From positions 1 through 58,077 of the forward strand of contig WYBE01000044.1 in NCBI GenBank assembly GCA_011526045.1: a stretch of DNA of 58,077 nt. Reading direction: 5' to 3'. Shown here piece after piece: positions 31,448-41,500 of this stretch (position 1 is the first letter of the stretch; every line of letters begins with the position of its first letter). The position numbers and the translations under genes were made by a program. Below the pieces are notes generated by a model. The model was not told the DNA's origin and made no database searches. It was given only the letters and a program-made list of their open reading frames with translations. Source of the DNA: Nevskiales bacterium. Its GTDB lineage: Bacteria > Pseudomonadota > Gammaproteobacteria > Steroidobacterales > GCA-2729495.

Positions 31448-32014
31448 CTACCGAGGCGCCGGCAGCTCGACGGATTCGCTGGCCTTCACCGCGCAGAGGC
31501 GCTGGCGCACGGCCGGGCGGGGCGACTGCTCGGCCCCATGCTCGTAGGCCAGCACCTGCAGTTCGCGGCCGAATGCAGCCAGCAGTTCACCGGGTTGCAG
31601 CAGGAATGCCGGGTTGCGCGGCCGGCCGAGGCGTTCGTTGCCGGCACCGAAGGTTTCGATGATCAACACGCCTGCCGCGCGCAGCGCGCGGGCGAGGCGG
31701 GGGAACTGCGGCCGGTGCAGGTAATTGGCGACGACGATGCCGTCGAAGCGGTGACCTGCGAGCGGCCAGTCCGCGCCTTCGAGGTCGGCCTGCAGGATCT
31801 CGATGGCCGGTGCACCGTGCAGGTCGGCGAGACCGGATACGTCGACGTCGACGGCCAGCACCCGGTAGCCGTGCGCGGCCAGCCAGCGCGTGTGGCGACC
31901 GCTGCCGCAGGCGAGATCCAGGACGGTGCCACCGGCGCGGATCAGGGGTGCGAAGCGGCAGACCCAGGGCGAGGGGGCGATGTCGGTATCGCGCGGTCGA
32001 TCGAAGCTCGGCAT
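31448..32014 (-). CDS. Class I SAM-dependent methyltransferase
   Basis: 188 residues. Motif I is VLDLACGSGRHTRWLA (about 31-46), followed by the acidic VLAVDVDVSGL, motif II-like FDGIVVANYLHRP and a post-motif VLIIETFGAGNE. These put it in the TehB/UbiE-like class of small methyltransferases. Several family members with IETFGxGNE act on small molecules such as thiols or tellurite, but no substrate can be named. It stands alone, convergent with the cytochrome c gene. Confidence 0.82.
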   Translation of the reverse strand: MPSFDRPRDTDIAPSPWVCRFAPLIRAGGTVLDLACGSGRHTRWLAAHGYRVLAVDVDVSGLADLHGAPAIEILQADLEGADWPLAGHRFDGIVVANYLHRPQFPRLARALRAAGVLIIETFGAGNERLGRPRNPAFLLQPGELLAAFGRELQVLAYEHGAEQSPRPAVRQRLCAVKASESVELPAPR

Positions 32015-32099
32015 GGCGGCAGGTTACCGCAGCAGCGCGCGATGCGGCGTCCGTCGGTGGTCGCCGCCTGCCGCGCTGCGCCTGCCTCAAGGCAGGTCG

Positions 32100-33992
32100 C
32101 TACGCGCGCCGGTTGCGCCGCCGGCTCAGCATCGGCACCGCGGCGAGCAAGGCCCCGAGCGTGACCCAGTCGAGGCTGCTGCCGGAGGGCAGTTGCGGAC
32201 CGCTCACGCCGCCGCTGCCGCCACCGCCCGTGTTGCCGCTGACGCTGACGGTCAGGCTGCCGTCGTCCGGGTCGCCGTCTGCGTCTTCAATGGTGAAGGC
32301 GCATACCGCCGTGCCGTCCCCGGCGCCGGCAGTGGGCGTGAAGATCACCGTGCCACGGCTGCTGCCCGGCGCACACTGGCCGAGGTTCGCACCGCTGGTC
32401 ATGGTCGTCGCCGTCACGGCGTGATCCGACACCGCGCCGGTGCCCAGCACGGTCGGCGGGGCCAGGACGTTGACGGCGGAACTCGGCGCACCATTGCGCG
32501 AGCTCGTCGTGAAGCTGCCGGCCTGCGGCAGGCGGTTGGCGACCGTGACGGTGACAGTCGCCTCGCTCGGCTGCCCGTTGTCGATGATGCGGTAGCGGAA
32601 AGTCTCGGTCCCCGAGAAGAACTGCGCCGGGGTATAGCGCACGCCGCTGCCGGCGTCCTCGACCGTGCCGCCCTGATCCGGCCCGGTGGCGATTGCGATC
32701 GAAATGCCGTTCGTCTGGTTGCTGCAGGTGTCGTTGGCGAGCACCGCGAGGTCCGTGGTGACATCCTGCTCCACGGGGAAGGCGTCGTCCACGGCCACCG
32801 GCGGGGAGCCGGTGGTGGCGCACACGCTGCTGGAAAAGGTGAAGCGGTTGGACTCCCAGGAGTTGTTCACGAGGAACTGCAGCGGCGCGGGGACCTGCGA
32901 CTCCATGCTGAACTTGGGACCGTTCGGCAGGATGTACTCGCGCGTCCAGTAGGCATCGGCGCTCGCTATGCCGTCGTCGTCGGTGTTGATGATCAGGATC
33001 AGGTTGCTGAAGCCCGGGCCGAGTGGCACGGTCTGGGTATCCGGCCCCACCGCGCGGCCATCGGCGGTGAACCCGGCGAAGGGCGCGCTGAAGGGGTCTA
33101 CGTCGTCGATGCCATCGTCGTCCTTGTCGCGGTTCGGGCCGAACAACGTGGCGCTGCTGCGCGTGTTGTTGGACGCGAAGCTGCTGCCGGCGCAGTCAAA
33201 GTCACCCGGGTCGTCGATGCACTCGTAGTTCACGAAGCTCGCTCTGGTGGTGGCGCCGATGTTCTGCACGAAGCTTTCCGGCGAGCCGCCGGCCGTGGAG
33301 AACCCGAGGCTGCGTTCGATACCGATACGCTGGGCCACATTGACGTTGTTCGCGGCCGCCCCGTCCCAGATCGGGGGCAGGTCCAGGACGGTCTTTGCGT
33401 TCTCGGACGGAAACATGTCGGCGGCGTTGCCGTCGATGAACAGCGGCGCCGGGCTGGGCTTGCCGCGCGCGCCGATCACGTACTCGAAGCCGCCGCCCGG
33501 CCGCGCGGTGGCGGCGTTGACTGCGGTCGGAGCAAGGACGTGGCGGAACTCGTCCCAGCGCTCCAGCGCGCGGTCACCATTGCCGGTCTGCGCGTTGAAT
33601 GCAGCAGCGCCGAAGACAAAGGTGGCGCTGATGAGATCGTCCGTGCCGTCGGCCGGGGTGTCACGATCGTTGATGGTCACGCTGCCGGAGAGTGGCACGC
33701 TGATCTTGGCGTCGCCCGGCACCGGGATGTAGCTGATGTTGTCGCCGGCGCTGCCCTTGGCGTAATACCCGCCGCCCTCGGCCGGGCCGCGCCAACCGAG
33801 CGCCGTCAGGCGGGAAGCGGTATTGGCATAGCTGCAGTCGTTGCCGGTCAGTACGCCGATGATGTTCGCGCAGTTGTTGTTGAGCTTCCCCATGGAGCCG
33901 TTGATGTTGTAGGTGACTTCTGCGGCACCGGCGGGCAGGGTGAGCGCCAGCATGGCCGCGGTGGGCATGCCCCGACGTACGAGATTCCTCAT
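32100..33992 (-). CDS. Large secreted surface protein with cadherin-like repeat and C-terminal sorting tail
   Basis: 630 residues. A signal peptide covers about 1-24 (start chosen for GGAGG nine bases upstream). The long central region has SVTINDRDTPADGTDDLISATFVFG-type beta-rich sequence. Residues around 430-520 contain PVAVDDAFPVEQDVTTDLAVLANDTC..., the VCBS/cadherin-like repeat seen in adhesins. The C-terminus has a GGGGSGG linker, then SSLDWVTLGALLAAVPML and RRRNRR, resembling GlyGly-CTERM-type signals processed by rhombosortase. Surface adhesion or matrix function is likely; ligand unknown. Confidence 0.7.
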   Translation of the reverse strand: MRNLVRRGMPTAAMLALTLPAGAAEVTYNINGSMGKLNNNCANIIGVLTGNDCSYANTASRLTALGWRGPAEGGGYYAKGSAGDNISYIPVPGDAKISVPLSGSVTINDRDTPADGTDDLISATFVFGAAAFNAQTGNGDRALERWDEFRHVLAPTAVNAATARPGGGFEYVIGARGKPSPAPLFIDGNAADMFPSENAKTVLDLPPIWDGAAANNVNVAQRIGIERSLGFSTAGGSPESFVQNIGATTRASFVNYECIDDPGDFDCAGSSFASNNTRSSATLFGPNRDKDDDGIDDVDPFSAPFAGFTADGRAVGPDTQTVPLGPGFSNLILIINTDDDGIASADAYWTREYILPNGPKFSMESQVPAPLQFLVNNSWESNRFTFSSSVCATTGSPPVAVDDAFPVEQDVTTDLAVLANDTCSNQTNGISIAIATGPDQGGTVEDAGSGVRYTPAQFFSGTETFRYRIIDNGQPSEATVTVTVANRLPQAGSFTTSSRNGAPSSAVNVLAPPTVLGTGAVSDHAVTATTMTSGANLGQCAPGSSRGTVIFTPTAGAGDGTAVCAFTIEDADGDPDDGSLTVSVSGNTGGGGSGGVSGPQLPSGSSLDWVTLGALLAAVPMLSRRRNRRA

Positions 33993-34026
33993 GACGAAAC
34001 GTCCTCCAAGGCGAAAGGTCACGTGA

Positions 34027-34049
34027 TGCCGGGCCGGTCAGGCCCGGCA
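34027..34049. promoter_or_regulatory. Leader hairpin upstream of the surface protein gene
   Basis: Perfect 9 bp stem TGCCGGGCC-GGTCA-GGCCCGGCA located 34 bases before the start codon. It has no T-tract, so it is more likely a 5' leader structure than a terminator. Confidence 0.35.
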
Positions 34050-34210
34050 GCGCTGCGCGAGCAGGCCGCGCGGGGCCGGTTCCTTGTTGTTCGACCTGCG
34101 GCGCCGCCACCCTACCGCGGGGCGGGGGCGCTGACAACACAACGGCATCCAAGCGCATCGCTCCGGCCACGGCGCGGTTATGCACCCCCGGCGAGCGGTC
34201 GTGGCGCCGC

Positions 34211-34747
34211 TCAGCGCAGACGCCGCACCCGCACGCCGCGCGGAGTGTTGTCGGTGCCGAGCAGGTAGGAACCAAAGGCGGCGCTGCGGATGTGGACTTC
34301 GGTGCCGGCGCTGATCCGGGGCATCGGTGAGTCGATCTGCTCCCAGACCTGCCCGTTGTCGAGGGTGATCACGAGCTTGCTGGCCGGGTTCATCCGCACG
34401 GCCACGACGCGCCGGCGGATCTCCTCGAGGCGTTCGATGCCGGCTGACTCACGCACCAGTTGTTCGGCTGCCACGGCGTCGCGCCCGAACAGCTCTTCCG
34501 GTGTCGGCGCCGCGGGTCCGGCTGGGGCCGGACTGGCTGCCGGGCCCGCACCCGGGCTGGCAGCCGCCACTTCGGGTGCGTCGGGCGGGGTCTCCCGCGC
34601 GAGTGCCGCGGCGAACTGGTCGTAGCAAGCGAGGCGCTTCGCATCGTCGGCCATGGCGCGGCAGTCCCGCCAGTCGGCGGCGCAGGCGAGCCCGGGCAGG
34701 ACGGCGGTCAGCGCCAGGGCGCACCAGGTGGCGGCGCCCGGTGGCAG
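34211..34747 (-). CDS. Small secreted protein of unknown function
   Basis: About 150-180 residues; the start is unresolved. A hydrophobic export signal (WCALALTAVLPGLACA) precedes the mature DWRDCRAMADDAKRLACYDQF, a paired-cysteine N-terminus common in a widespread family of proteobacterial hypothetical proteins. A Pro/Ala-rich linker and a beta-rich end follow (VVAVRMNPASKLVITLDNGQVWEQ, then RGVRVRRLR). No ATG, GTG or TTG precedes the signal in frame; the coordinate given assumes a CTG. An ATG at about 34773 is one frame away and would supply a basic n-region, hinting at a frameshift. Confidence 0.6.
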   Translation of the reverse strand: MPPGAATWCALALTAVLPGLACAADWRDCRAMADDAKRLACYDQFAAALARETPPDAPEVAAASPGAGPAASPAPAGPAAPTPEELFGRDAVAAEQLVRESAGIERLEEIRRRVVAVRMNPASKLVITLDNGQVWEQIDSPMPRISAGTEVHIRSAAFGSYLLGTDNTPRGVRVRRLR

Positions 34748-34802
34748 CGGATTCGGCCCTGTCGGATGGCCGGCCCCTGCATCGCGCGGCGCCGCGCGGA
34801 AC

Positions 34803-34831
34803 GAAAAACGGCGGGCCGGCGGGCCCGCCGT
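34803..34831 (-). terminator. Intrinsic terminator of the TonB-dependent receptor gene
   Basis: On the minus strand, ACGGCGGGCC-CGCC-GGCCCGCCGT forms a perfect 10 bp stem with a 4-base loop, followed by a run of five T, starting 26 bases after the receptor stop codon. This is a clean rho-independent terminator and separates the receptor gene from the small secreted protein gene. Confidence 0.85.
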
Positions 34832-34856
34832 TCGCCGCAGAGTCCGCCCGGGGCCG

Positions 34857-37832
34857 CTAGAACCGGGCGCTGGCGCCAAGGAAATAGCCGCGGCCGATCG
34901 AGGGATAGGTCGCCGGGAAGGTGTTGCCGCTGTTCTCGGCCGTGCCGCCATAGTCGTTGCCCACGATCGGCGGGTCACGGTCGAACAGGTTGGAGATGCC
35001 GCCGCGGATGCTCCAGACGTCGTTCAGGTCATAGGCGCCGGTGACGTCGAAGTAGCTTTGCGAGGCGATGCTCGGCACCGCGAAGTCCGATGCCGGCATG
35101 TTGCCGAAGGCCACCTCATCCTGGGTGACTCCGTCGATGTAGTGCCATTGCAGTTGCACCGTGGCCGGTCCCATGGTCCAGCGCGTGGTCTGGACGAACG
35201 TCCATTCCGGGTTCGGGCGCAGGCAGGTGTTGCCGACGAGGCCGGCGCAGTCGTACTCGGCGATGAAATCGGCCGTCTGGGTCTTGCGCTCGATGACGTA
35301 GTTGGCATTGATGCCGACATCGACCGTGCCGCCACCGGCGTCGAACGCGTAGCGCACCAGGAAGTCGATGCCCTGGGCCGACTCCGAGGCGACGTTGGCG
35401 AGTTCGCGGAAGATGCCGGTGTCCGTGCCGCCGACCAGGCCGCCGGTGATCGGGTTGCGGGCAATGAGCTGGCAGAACGGCCCGTTCGCGTCCTGCTCGA
35501 CGAAATAGCAGGCGTTGACGATGTCCTGCTCGGCGAGCTCGACGATGGCGTCGTCGATGTCGATGTCGTAGTAGTCGACGGATACCGAGAGGCCTTCCAG
35601 GAAGGCCGGCGTCCAGTCGAAGCCGGCCGTGATCGTATCGGCTTCCTCCGGCTCCAGGTTCGGGTTGCCGCCGAGGAAGTTGTTGATCTGGCCGGCGATG
35701 ATGCTCGTGAACGTGCCGGCGAGGCCGACGGGCACCCCGGTCGCCTCGCAGAGGGCGGTGAGTCCGGCGGCTCCCGGCAGCGTGCCCTCGTTGTCGCAGG
35801 GATCGTCGGACAGGTCGCCCGCGCTCGGGGTCTTCGGCAGGCCGATTTCGCGCAGGGTCGGCGCCCGCACCGCGCGCTGGTACATCAGATTGAAGCGCAG
35901 GTCGTCGACCGGCGACCAGTCGCCGCCGAGTTTCCAGCTCGTGTTGTAGAAGGTGTTGTCGTAGCTGCCGGCAGCGGTGTTCACGTCGTTGTTGTACTCG
36001 GCGTAGCGCACACCGGTCTCGATGTTGATCGAACGGGCGAAGCGCGCATCGGAGAGCACCGGAATCAGCAGTTCGCCGAAGATTTCCTCGACCTCGATCT
36101 CGGCGTCCACCGGGGAACTCGCGCCGAAGCCGGGGGAGTTGCCGGTGGCGTAGTTGTCGTCCGGCCGGTTCTCGCCCTGGTCGCGGCGGTACTCGACGCC
36201 GACCGCGTAGGACAGGGCGCGATCCGCAATCGGCAGTTGTGCCGGCAGGTCGCCCGAGAGCGAGCCGCCGAACACCATCTGGTCGGTCTTGTTGGTCTCC
36301 GCGAGGTTCAGGCGGATGAAATTGCTGACGTCCTCGGCCAGGTTGCCCGCGCCGAAGTAGTTGCCGGGGATGCAGCCACCGCTCGGGTCGGAGCAGACGA
36401 TGTTGCCGCTGCCGTCGTCGACGGCGAGCAGGGACTGCTGCACGCGTGAGTAGGAATTGTCGTTCAGGAAATTCTGGTTGCGCGAGGTGCGGCCGTACTG
36501 GCCGAACAGTTCCCAGTCCTGATCGTCCCAGATCGAGCCGCGGAAGCCGCCCACGAACTGGTAGGCGGTGTTTTCATAGAGCGAGTCGCGCGTGCCGAGT
36601 TCGACCAGGCGCCGGCCGAGGCTGACATCGATCATGCCGTCGCCGGCACCGGCTGAGGGCGCCAGGCAGGGTCCGGTGAATTCGCCGGTGTCGGGGTCGA
36701 CCTGCGGCTGATCGCACTCGTTGGCGTCGATGCTCTGGAGATAGGCGCGCGTGGCGGGCGTCAGGAACGGGTTGCCGCCGCTCGCCACGTCCGCGACATT
36801 GAGCTGGAACGGATAGAAGAAGGTGGCGGTCGGCGCGATGATCGTGTCGACGCGGTTGTTGGCGAACGAGCCGCGGGTGAAGAACTCCACGTTCTCGTTG
36901 ATTTCGTATTTCCCGAGTGCCGTGGCGGTCCACTTCTTCTGCGGCACCTGGAAGAGGTTGTATGGGTTGTAGTTGAAGTCGGAGTCGCAGGTGAGACGCG
37001 GGTCGCCGCTGTCCTCGAACTGGACGCAGCCTTCCTGCGCGTCGCCGAAGAAGCTGCTGTAGAGCACCGTGCTGCCGGTGTTGTTGGCGCTGCCTGACGG
37101 GCTCATGTCTGCGGAGCCCAGCGCCTCGAAGCTGTACGAACGGTCACCCTGGGAGATCGGGTCCTGCTTGGTGTAACCGACGTTGAACACGAGATTGCCG
37201 CGCCCCCCGGCGAAATCCCCGCCGGCGGTCACGTTGAAGTCGTAGGTGTCGCCGTCGCTCTCGTCGGTCTGGCTGTAGGAGCTGTTGAATTCCAGGCCCT
37301 CGAACTCGTCCTTCATGATGAAGTTGACGACGCCTGCGACCGCGTCGGCGCCGTACACCGCCGAGGCGCCGCCAGTGATCACTTCGACGCGTTCGATCAG
37401 GCTCACCGGGATCATGGAGGCGTCCACGTAGCCCTGGTAGTCGTAGGGCACGAAGCGCTTGCCGTTGACCAGCACCAGTGTGCGCTCCTCGCCGAGGTTG
37501 CGCAGGTCGATGGTGGCCGAGCCATCGTTGCCGTTGTTGGTGCTGCTGCCGACGGCCTGCGCGAACTGCGGGGAGTTGCGCAGGAAGTTCTCGATATTGG
37601 TCTGGTTCGAGAGCCTGATCTGCTCCTCGTTCAGCACCGCGAAGGGGCTCATGGCAGTCAGTTCCGGTCGCGCGATGCGTGAACCGGTGACGATGATTTC
37701 GTCGATTTCGTCCTGCGTGAGCGTGGTGACGGGTGCGGGCGTGTCGGCCGGCGCCTGCGCGAAGGCAGTTGCGGCGGTCAGCGTCCAGGCCAGAACGCAG
37801 AGTCCGGCGTGACGACGGGTTACTCGGTCCAT
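34857..37832 (-). CDS. TonB-dependent outer membrane receptor
   Basis: 991 residues. A signal peptide ends at TAFAQA (about 26). A TonB box-like EIIVTGSRI follows at 46-54, then a plug domain with LVLVNGKRFVPYD, ERVEVITGGASAVYGADAVAGVVNFIMK, and a long beta-barrel ending in the terminal aromatic ASARF. The type is that of the large TonB receptors common in Xanthomonadales-like and Caulobacter-like genomes, often for carbohydrate or other complex ligands. No ligand can be named, and no fecR/fecI, transporter or hydrolase gene is adjacent. Transcribed alone, ending in a strong terminator. Confidence 0.93.
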   Translation of the reverse strand: MDRVTRRHAGLCVLAWTLTAATAFAQAPADTPAPVTTLTQDEIDEIIVTGSRIARPELTAMSPFAVLNEEQIRLSNQTNIENFLRNSPQFAQAVGSSTNNGNDGSATIDLRNLGEERTLVLVNGKRFVPYDYQGYVDASMIPVSLIERVEVITGGASAVYGADAVAGVVNFIMKDEFEGLEFNSSYSQTDESDGDTYDFNVTAGGDFAGGRGNLVFNVGYTKQDPISQGDRSYSFEALGSADMSPSGSANNTGSTVLYSSFFGDAQEGCVQFEDSGDPRLTCDSDFNYNPYNLFQVPQKKWTATALGKYEINENVEFFTRGSFANNRVDTIIAPTATFFYPFQLNVADVASGGNPFLTPATRAYLQSIDANECDQPQVDPDTGEFTGPCLAPSAGAGDGMIDVSLGRRLVELGTRDSLYENTAYQFVGGFRGSIWDDQDWELFGQYGRTSRNQNFLNDNSYSRVQQSLLAVDDGSGNIVCSDPSGGCIPGNYFGAGNLAEDVSNFIRLNLAETNKTDQMVFGGSLSGDLPAQLPIADRALSYAVGVEYRRDQGENRPDDNYATGNSPGFGASSPVDAEIEVEEIFGELLIPVLSDARFARSINIETGVRYAEYNNDVNTAAGSYDNTFYNTSWKLGGDWSPVDDLRFNLMYQRAVRAPTLREIGLPKTPSAGDLSDDPCDNEGTLPGAAGLTALCEATGVPVGLAGTFTSIIAGQINNFLGGNPNLEPEEADTITAGFDWTPAFLEGLSVSVDYYDIDIDDAIVELAEQDIVNACYFVEQDANGPFCQLIARNPITGGLVGGTDTGIFRELANVASESAQGIDFLVRYAFDAGGGTVDVGINANYVIERKTQTADFIAEYDCAGLVGNTCLRPNPEWTFVQTTRWTMGPATVQLQWHYIDGVTQDEVAFGNMPASDFAVPSIASQSYFDVTGAYDLNDVWSIRGGISNLFDRDPPIVGNDYGGTAENSGNTFPATYPSIGRGYFLGASARF

Positions 37833-37933
37833 AAGATCCCCCCAGTTGTCGGTCAGGCAGTCAACGTCTGGACAACCGGTCGGCCGGCATCGGCCACGGT
37901 GCGCACATCCCGGCTGCCGCGATCCCCGACCCG

Positions 37934-37963
37934 ACTGTACAAATGATTGCTGGCGGAAAACAA
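37934..37963 (-). promoter_or_regulatory. Possible sigma-70 promoter of the TonB receptor gene
   Basis: On the minus strand TTGTTT (37958-37963) and TACAGT (37934-37939) are 18 bases apart, about 100 bases before the start codon and just downstream of the poly-C run. Matches are imperfect. Confidence 0.3.
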
Positions 37964-37991
37964 CCCCTGCCGGTCAAGAAGGGGGTGCAAG

Positions 37992-38008
37992 CCCCCCCCC
38001 CCCCCCCC
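37992..38008. repeat. Homopolymer run of 17 C
   Basis: An uninterrupted C17 (G17 on the coding strand of the flanking genes) lies in the 212 bp between pilE and the TonB receptor gene. On the minus strand the G run is followed after GCTTGCA by CCCCC, with which it could pair. Such tracts are prone to slippage; the sequenced length is itself uncertain. Confidence 0.9.
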
Positions 38009-38044
38009 GGACATCGCAATTGTGCGACGCGGTGCCGGCTGCGA

Positions 38045-38491
38045 TCAGCGCCAGCAGGTTGCGGTGTTGTCGCTGCCGCCGTCGTCGGTGGCGGCGCGCT
38101 GGCCCTGCTCGTTCACCGTGAAGGTCTGGCAATCGTCGTCGTCGGCCTGGGCCTCACCGGCAGTCACGGTAGCCGTGAGGGTGTAGCCGTTCTGCCAGCC
38201 GCCGGCGCTGGCGACGAGCGCGATGTCGTAGAGCCCTCGCTCCGTGCCGCCGAAGCCCAGGCCGCCGGGAGGCGCGGTGGCGAGCTGGGCGTCGGTGGCG
38301 TAGGTATTGTTCTGTATGTAGAAGCGCTCCTGCGCGCCCGCGAGACGCAGCAGCGTCGTGGTTGCGTCCGCCCGGTTTGCCCGCTGCACGTACTGCCGGT
38401 AGGAGGGCACGGCCACCGCCGCGATCACCGCGACGATGCCTACCGTGATCATAAGTTCGGTCAGGGTAAAGCCGCTGCTCTTCAGTTTCAT
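38045..38491 (-). CDS. pilE: Type IV pilin-like protein PilE (minor pilin)
   Basis: 148 residues. The prepilin cleavage site is SSG|FTLTELM with Glu at +5, followed by the hydrophobic N-terminal helix and ASYRQY-like VPSYRQYVQRANRAD, typical of PilE/PilA-type pseudopilins in minor pilin operons. A C-terminal cysteine pair (DDDCQTF and TATCWR) forms the D-region. The start is the second ATG, since GGAGG is ten bases before it. It is the last gene of the pilin operon, 18 bp after pilY1. Confidence 0.9.
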   Translation of the reverse strand: MKLKSSGFTLTELMITVGIVAVIAAVAVPSYRQYVQRANRADATTTLLRLAGAQERFYIQNNTYATDAQLATAPPGGLGFGGTERGLYDIALVASAGGWQNGYTLTATVTAGEAQADDDDCQTFTVNEQGQRAATDDGGSDNTATCWR

Positions 38492-38509
38492 GTCAGGCAT
38501 CCTCCGACG

Positions 38510-41500
38510 TTACTCGGCGCCGTCCTGGTTCCAGCGCGTGCGCACCGGCGGGTTGGTGAGCTGCACCGGCGGGCATTCGCCAGCCACGCAGATGGGCGTC
38601 TCGGGGCCGCCGCCATTGCCGCTGCCACCGCCGTCGTCGTTGAAGAAGAAGATCACCGGCTCGGGCGCGAAACCGCCCTGGGCCAGCGTGTAGTAGCGGT
38701 CCTCCGGCTGCGGCTCCGTGGAGCCGTCCTGGTTCGTGCGCGGCGCGCCGTCGAGGACGCTGATGTGGTAGAGCCGGTTCAGCCCGCCAGCCGCGACGCA
38801 GGCATCGCCGCTGCCGCCCGGCGAGAAGCTGGTGAAGAACACGCTGTTCTGGAACGTGATCGACTCGCTGCCGACTTTTTCGCCCGGGCTCTGGTCGAGC
38901 GTCAGGCGCCAGCCGAGGGAGTCGTATGGCAGCTCGGGGGACGTGTCGCTGGTGATGTCGGTGAGATCCGAGCGCGTGATCGGCGCGCCATATTGGTCGT
39001 TGGTGAGCTGCTTGAACACGTTGTAGTCGCGGAGCGAGTAGAACTCCTCGTTGGTGCCGGTGTCGAGCGGGTGCTCGCGGTGGCCGGAGCCGAGGCTCAC
39101 GCTCAGGAACACGCGCTTGTGCGAGACCACCTGCGCCACGTCGGGCGTGGCGTAGAAGCGACGCACGTCCGCGACCGGCGGGGTGGGGCCGAGATCCGCG
39201 GCACCGAGGCTCGCCAGCACGCCGCCCTGCACGAGGTCGGCGCCCGTCTCGCCGTTGAAGATGTCGAAGCGCCACACGCGTCCGCCCATGTCGGCGGCGT
39301 ACATGCGGTCGGCGTGGCCGTCGAGGTCGAGGTCGATGACCTTGATGGCGGCCGGGATGGAGTGCTCCATGGCGGCGAGGTTGAGGTCGTGGTTGCTGCC
39401 GTTGCCGGCGCTCCAGAGGAGCTCCCCGGTGAAGGCGTCCACCATGTAGATGGCGTTGCCGCGCGCGTCGGTGCGGTAGCCGACCAGATCCTGGCCATCG
39501 TCGTAGCCGCCGCCGAAGATTGCGACCTTCCTTTCCGTGCCGCCGATGTCGACCTTGACGATCGACGGAGTGGACCAGGTCTGGCCGAGGTTCTCGAAGC
39601 CGGTGTCCGCGCTGTTCACCTTCCACAGCAGCTTGGGCTTGCTGCGGTCGGTGACGTCGAGGGCATAGACCGTGTCGCCGCCGCGGCGCATGCCGAAGTA
39701 CAGGATTACGCGCTCGCCGCCGGCGACATCGACCCCGGGCAGGTAGTCGTTGTTGTCGATGTACACGCGGAGCTCGCCGTCGAGCCCGTAGGAGCGGCTG
39801 GTCGTGGTCTCGTTCAGGTACAGGCCATAGAGCCGGTCGAGCATCTCGGACGGCACGTAGGACCAGAGTTCGGAGCCGTCGTCCGGGTTGAACGCATGTA
39901 CGTAACCGTCGTTGGTGGCGACGTACACGGTGGCGTCCGGTGCGGCCTCGGTGCCGCCGTAGATCACCACGGCCGGCGGCACGTGCAGCGGGTCGCCCAT
40001 GACGTGGCGGATGTCGGTGCTGTCGCCGTCGTCGTCGTCGTCGGTGAGGTCCAGGCCGCGTGCCCAGTTGATCACTGCGTCGCGGTCGGCCGGCGGCGCG
40101 CCAATGAGCGCTGCCGTAAGGTTGCTGTTGACGGTGGTGACGGCGTTGTCGGCGGCGGTGAGGTCGCCGCCGCTGACGTCGGTGTAGAGAGTCCGCGCCG
40201 TGTGCATGGGCAACTCGTTGGCCGCGCCGCCCTTGGGCACGCGGTCGCCGTCGACTTCATCGGACCAGAAGCTGCGCGACGTGGTCTTGAAGAATCCCGT
40301 GGCCGGGTCTACGGCCGCCACGTTGTTCTGGTCCACGAGCTGGCCGCCCGAGAAGCGGTACTTCTTGAGATTGCCCGGCCAGTGCCGGTTGATGGAGGGC
40401 GCGAACACCGAGACGAAGACCTCGGAGAGGTTCTCCGTGCGGTTAAAGGCGTTTACCGGTGCGGTCGGCGTCGAGTACGTGCTCGCGTCGTCGAGGATGT
40501 CGAGTACGATGGAGGTCAGCGCCGCCTGCAGCGTGGAGGTGTCGGTGGCCGGAAAGTACTTGCCGCCGCCGAGTTCCGCGGTTTTCTCGAGGAACTTGGT
40601 GTCGCCGATCAGCAGGTCAACGCCGAATCCGACCGTGTAGGTGGTCACGTTCTGCAGCCCGGCGAGCGAGCCGTCGAGATCGTGCCGGTACAGGTATTCG
40701 GCCAGGTCCGGCAGGCACTCGCCATCGCTGCCCGCAGCGCCGCTGCAGGTCGGGTCGGTGACGTTGGCGGCAAAGTTGGGCAGCGCCTTGATCTTGCCGG
40801 TGGCGCCGAGGTCGCGGGTGGGCTGGCCGTCGGTCAGGTACACGATGTAGTTCTTCTGGCAGGCGAGGGTCGCCGGCCGCTTGTAGGTGGCGCCCCAGAC
40901 CGTGCCACTGGTGCGCGAGGGCCCGACGCTCCGCACGGGGCCGACGTTGCCGTAGTCGACGTTGCGGCCCATGTAGTAGTTGGCCGCCTCGTACATCACC
41001 TCGGAGAGCGGCGTCCAGGTCTCGGGAGCCAGCGCGTTCACCGCAGTCTTCATGCTGGTACGCGACGTGGCGATGTCCTCGATGGCATGGGCCACCGTGC
41101 CGCCCTGCTCGTAGTTGAAATGCATCAGGCCGACATTGACGCTGTTCAGGCTGTCGAGCAGGTTGATGGTCACCTCATGCACGATTTCCATGCGGGTCTT
41201 TTCCACCATGCCGCCGCTCGTGCTCCAGTTGAGCCAGTTGCCGCTCCAGATGGTGTAGTCGGTGTTGAAGTTCGGCTCGTTGTTCGAATTCGGGTCCCAG
41301 GGGCCGGTCGCACCGTTGGCCGCGTAGACGTCGCTGGCACCGCCGGAATTCCCGCCATGCACGCCGCGATCGTCCTGGCACTCCAGGGGGCGACTCCTGG
41401 CGCTGCTGTTCAGGGCTTCCCAGGCATCCGTGCCGAAGTTCCGGTCACGCCAGGCCAGCATGCGGTCGGAGAAGGCACCGATGGTGCGCAACGGCGTCAC

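Noticed and set aside
34027..34049. Treating the leader hairpin as a terminator of the small secreted protein gene
   Set aside because: It lies about 160 bases past that stop codon and has no T-tract on either strand.
31890..34268. A 792-codon plus-strand open frame opposite the surface protein gene
   Set aside because: Low-complexity Arg/Ala/Gly/His composition; the minus strand has a signal peptide, recognisable repeat and sorting tail.
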